In this document: positions 63,349 to 64,000 of the stretch, one piece after another
How positions within the stretch are numbered: position 1 is the first letter of the stretch
Layout of the letters: every line of letters starts with the position of its first letter
Assembly: GCF_030704685.1 (NCBI RefSeq)
Contig: NZ_JAUZDX010000001.1
Coordinates: 620,001 to 684,000 of the forward strand
Length of the DNA stretch: 64,000 nucleotides
Source of the DNA: Acidovorax sp. A1169
GTDB taxonomy: Bacteria; Pseudomonadota; Gammaproteobacteria; Burkholderiales; Burkholderiaceae_C
Direction of reading: 5' to 3'
Position numbers and translations under genes: made by a program
Notes under the pieces: model-generated
Told to the model about the DNA's origin: nothing
The model's database searches: none
What the model saw: the letters and a program-made list of their open reading frames with translations, nothing else

Positions 63349-64000
63349 TCAGGCCGGCTTGGCCAGCCAGGTCAGGCGGTGGGTGCGCAGCGGGTAGAGC
63401 AGTGCGGATGCGGGCGAGAGGCAGGCGGCAGGCAACCGGCGCGCAATCGGGGGCGCCAGCGTGATCCGCCGCGACTGCACCTGCGCCTTGGGGAACAGGC
63501 GGCGCAACTCGGCCAGGGGCACGCCGCGCACATCGGGGTTGCGGGGATTGTCCACGATGAAGTCATAGACCAGCACGCCGCCGCCTGGGGCCGTCCAGCG
63601 CCACAGAACATCGGCCATGCGCTGGCGGAACGCCGGGTCCAGCAACGAGCTGAACAGGGTGAAGGCCAGCACCGCGTGCTGGCTGCCATCGGCCACGGGC
63701 GCCAGCGTGGCATCGCCTTCGGTGATGCGCACGGCGCTGGGCAAGCTGCCGCGCGCCTGCGCGGCACGTTCGCCGATCAGCTCCAGCCCCTGCAGGCGTG
63801 CGGGGCTGGCACCCAGGCGCAACAGGTCCTGCAGGTTGCCTCCGCTGCCACAGCCCACCTCGGTGATGGATTTGTCCGCGAGGTCCGTCCAGCCATGCGC
63901 ACTCCACAAACGCACCATGGCGCGCAGGCGCTCCTGCTGCGCCTGCAGGGCCGAGGGGCTGGTCAGCAGCCGGTAGTGCCGCGCGTCCTGCGCGGCATCG
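63349..64000 (-). CDS. Class I SAM-dependent methyltransferase, partial (start outside window)
   Basis: The frame is open to the window edge; 216 residues are visible. SAM motif I is EVGCGSGGNLQDLLRLGA, followed by LQGLELIGERAAQAR and an acidic loop. The segment HYRLLTSPSALQAQQERLRAMVRLW precedes it, a common start of glycan-locus methyltransferases. It ends 36 bp before the UDP-glucose dehydrogenase start. It may methylate a sugar or lipid carrier. Confidence 0.8.
   Translation of the reverse strand, partial: DAAQDARHYRLLTSPSALQAQQERLRAMVRLWSAHGWTDLADKSITEVGCGSGGNLQDLLRLGASPARLQGLELIGERAAQARGSLPSAVRITEGDATLAPVADGSQHAVLAFTLFSSLLDPAFRQRMADVLWRWTAPGGGVLVYDFIVDNPRNPDVRGVPLAELRRLFPKAQVQSRRITLAPPIARRLPAACLSPASALLYPLRTHRLTWLAKPA

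Overview
The window looks like a piece of a high-GC betaproteobacterial chromosome of the Comamonadaceae/Burkholderiales type (Acidovorax-like). The reasons are the gene order rpoE-rseA-rseB-mucD-lepA-lepB-rnc-era-recO-pdxJ-acpS-nagZ, the yceD-rpmF-plsX-fabHDG-acpP-fabF block, divergent rne/rluC, many ATGA gene overlaps and strong codon bias. The species assignment is inference. I saw no tRNA, rRNA, insertion sequence, prophage or CRISPR array.

Region 1 (1-6.1 kb) follows the end of an EamA transporter gene. It holds an ECF sigma factor with its membrane anti-sigma factor, a DUF3034 protein, an exported truncated haemoglobin, an exported cupredoxin and two c-type cytochrome genes. Three promoter-like sequences of the form TGmATCC-N16-CGTA lie before the sigma gene, the divergent cytochrome gene and the DUF3034 operon. 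This suggests a compact self-regulated envelope redox regulon.

Region 2 (6.1-14.0 kb) is a PotABCD-type ABC importer interleaved with three subunits of a heterotrimeric flavin/iron-sulfur amine or amino-acid dehydrogenase. A divergent IclR regulator and two 19-bp operator-like palindromes flank it. Region 3 (14.1-22.8 kb) has a MAPEG protein, a TipAS-like protein and a LysR regulator. The LysR gene is divergent from a catabolic run: ALDH7-type dehydrogenase, FAD amine oxidase, orphan solute-binding protein, aminotransferase and ThDP enzyme.

Region 4 (22.8-37 kb) is housekeeping: dinB, queF, a 2OG oxygenase, yaaA, rne with a roughly 590-nt structured leader, rluC, a HAD phosphatase, a Rieske protein, an S49 peptidase, an RsmI-like methylase and maf. 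Region 5 (37-43.4 kb) is the fatty-acid synthesis operon. Region 6 (43.5-56.6 kb) is the envelope-stress operon followed by lepA-lepB-rnc-era-recO-pdxJ-acpS-nagZ. The 521-bp mucD-lepA gap contains five DnaA-box-like 9-mers in two 11-bp-phased, oppositely oriented arrays. It also holds a candidate small RNA or attenuator ending in a perfect terminator. Region 7 (56.6-64 kb, minus strand) has an MscS channel, a response-regulator diguanylate cyclase, lysS and the start of an exopolysaccharide locus: short sugar transferase, DegT aminotransferase, UDP-glucose dehydrogenase and a methyltransferase cut by the window edge.
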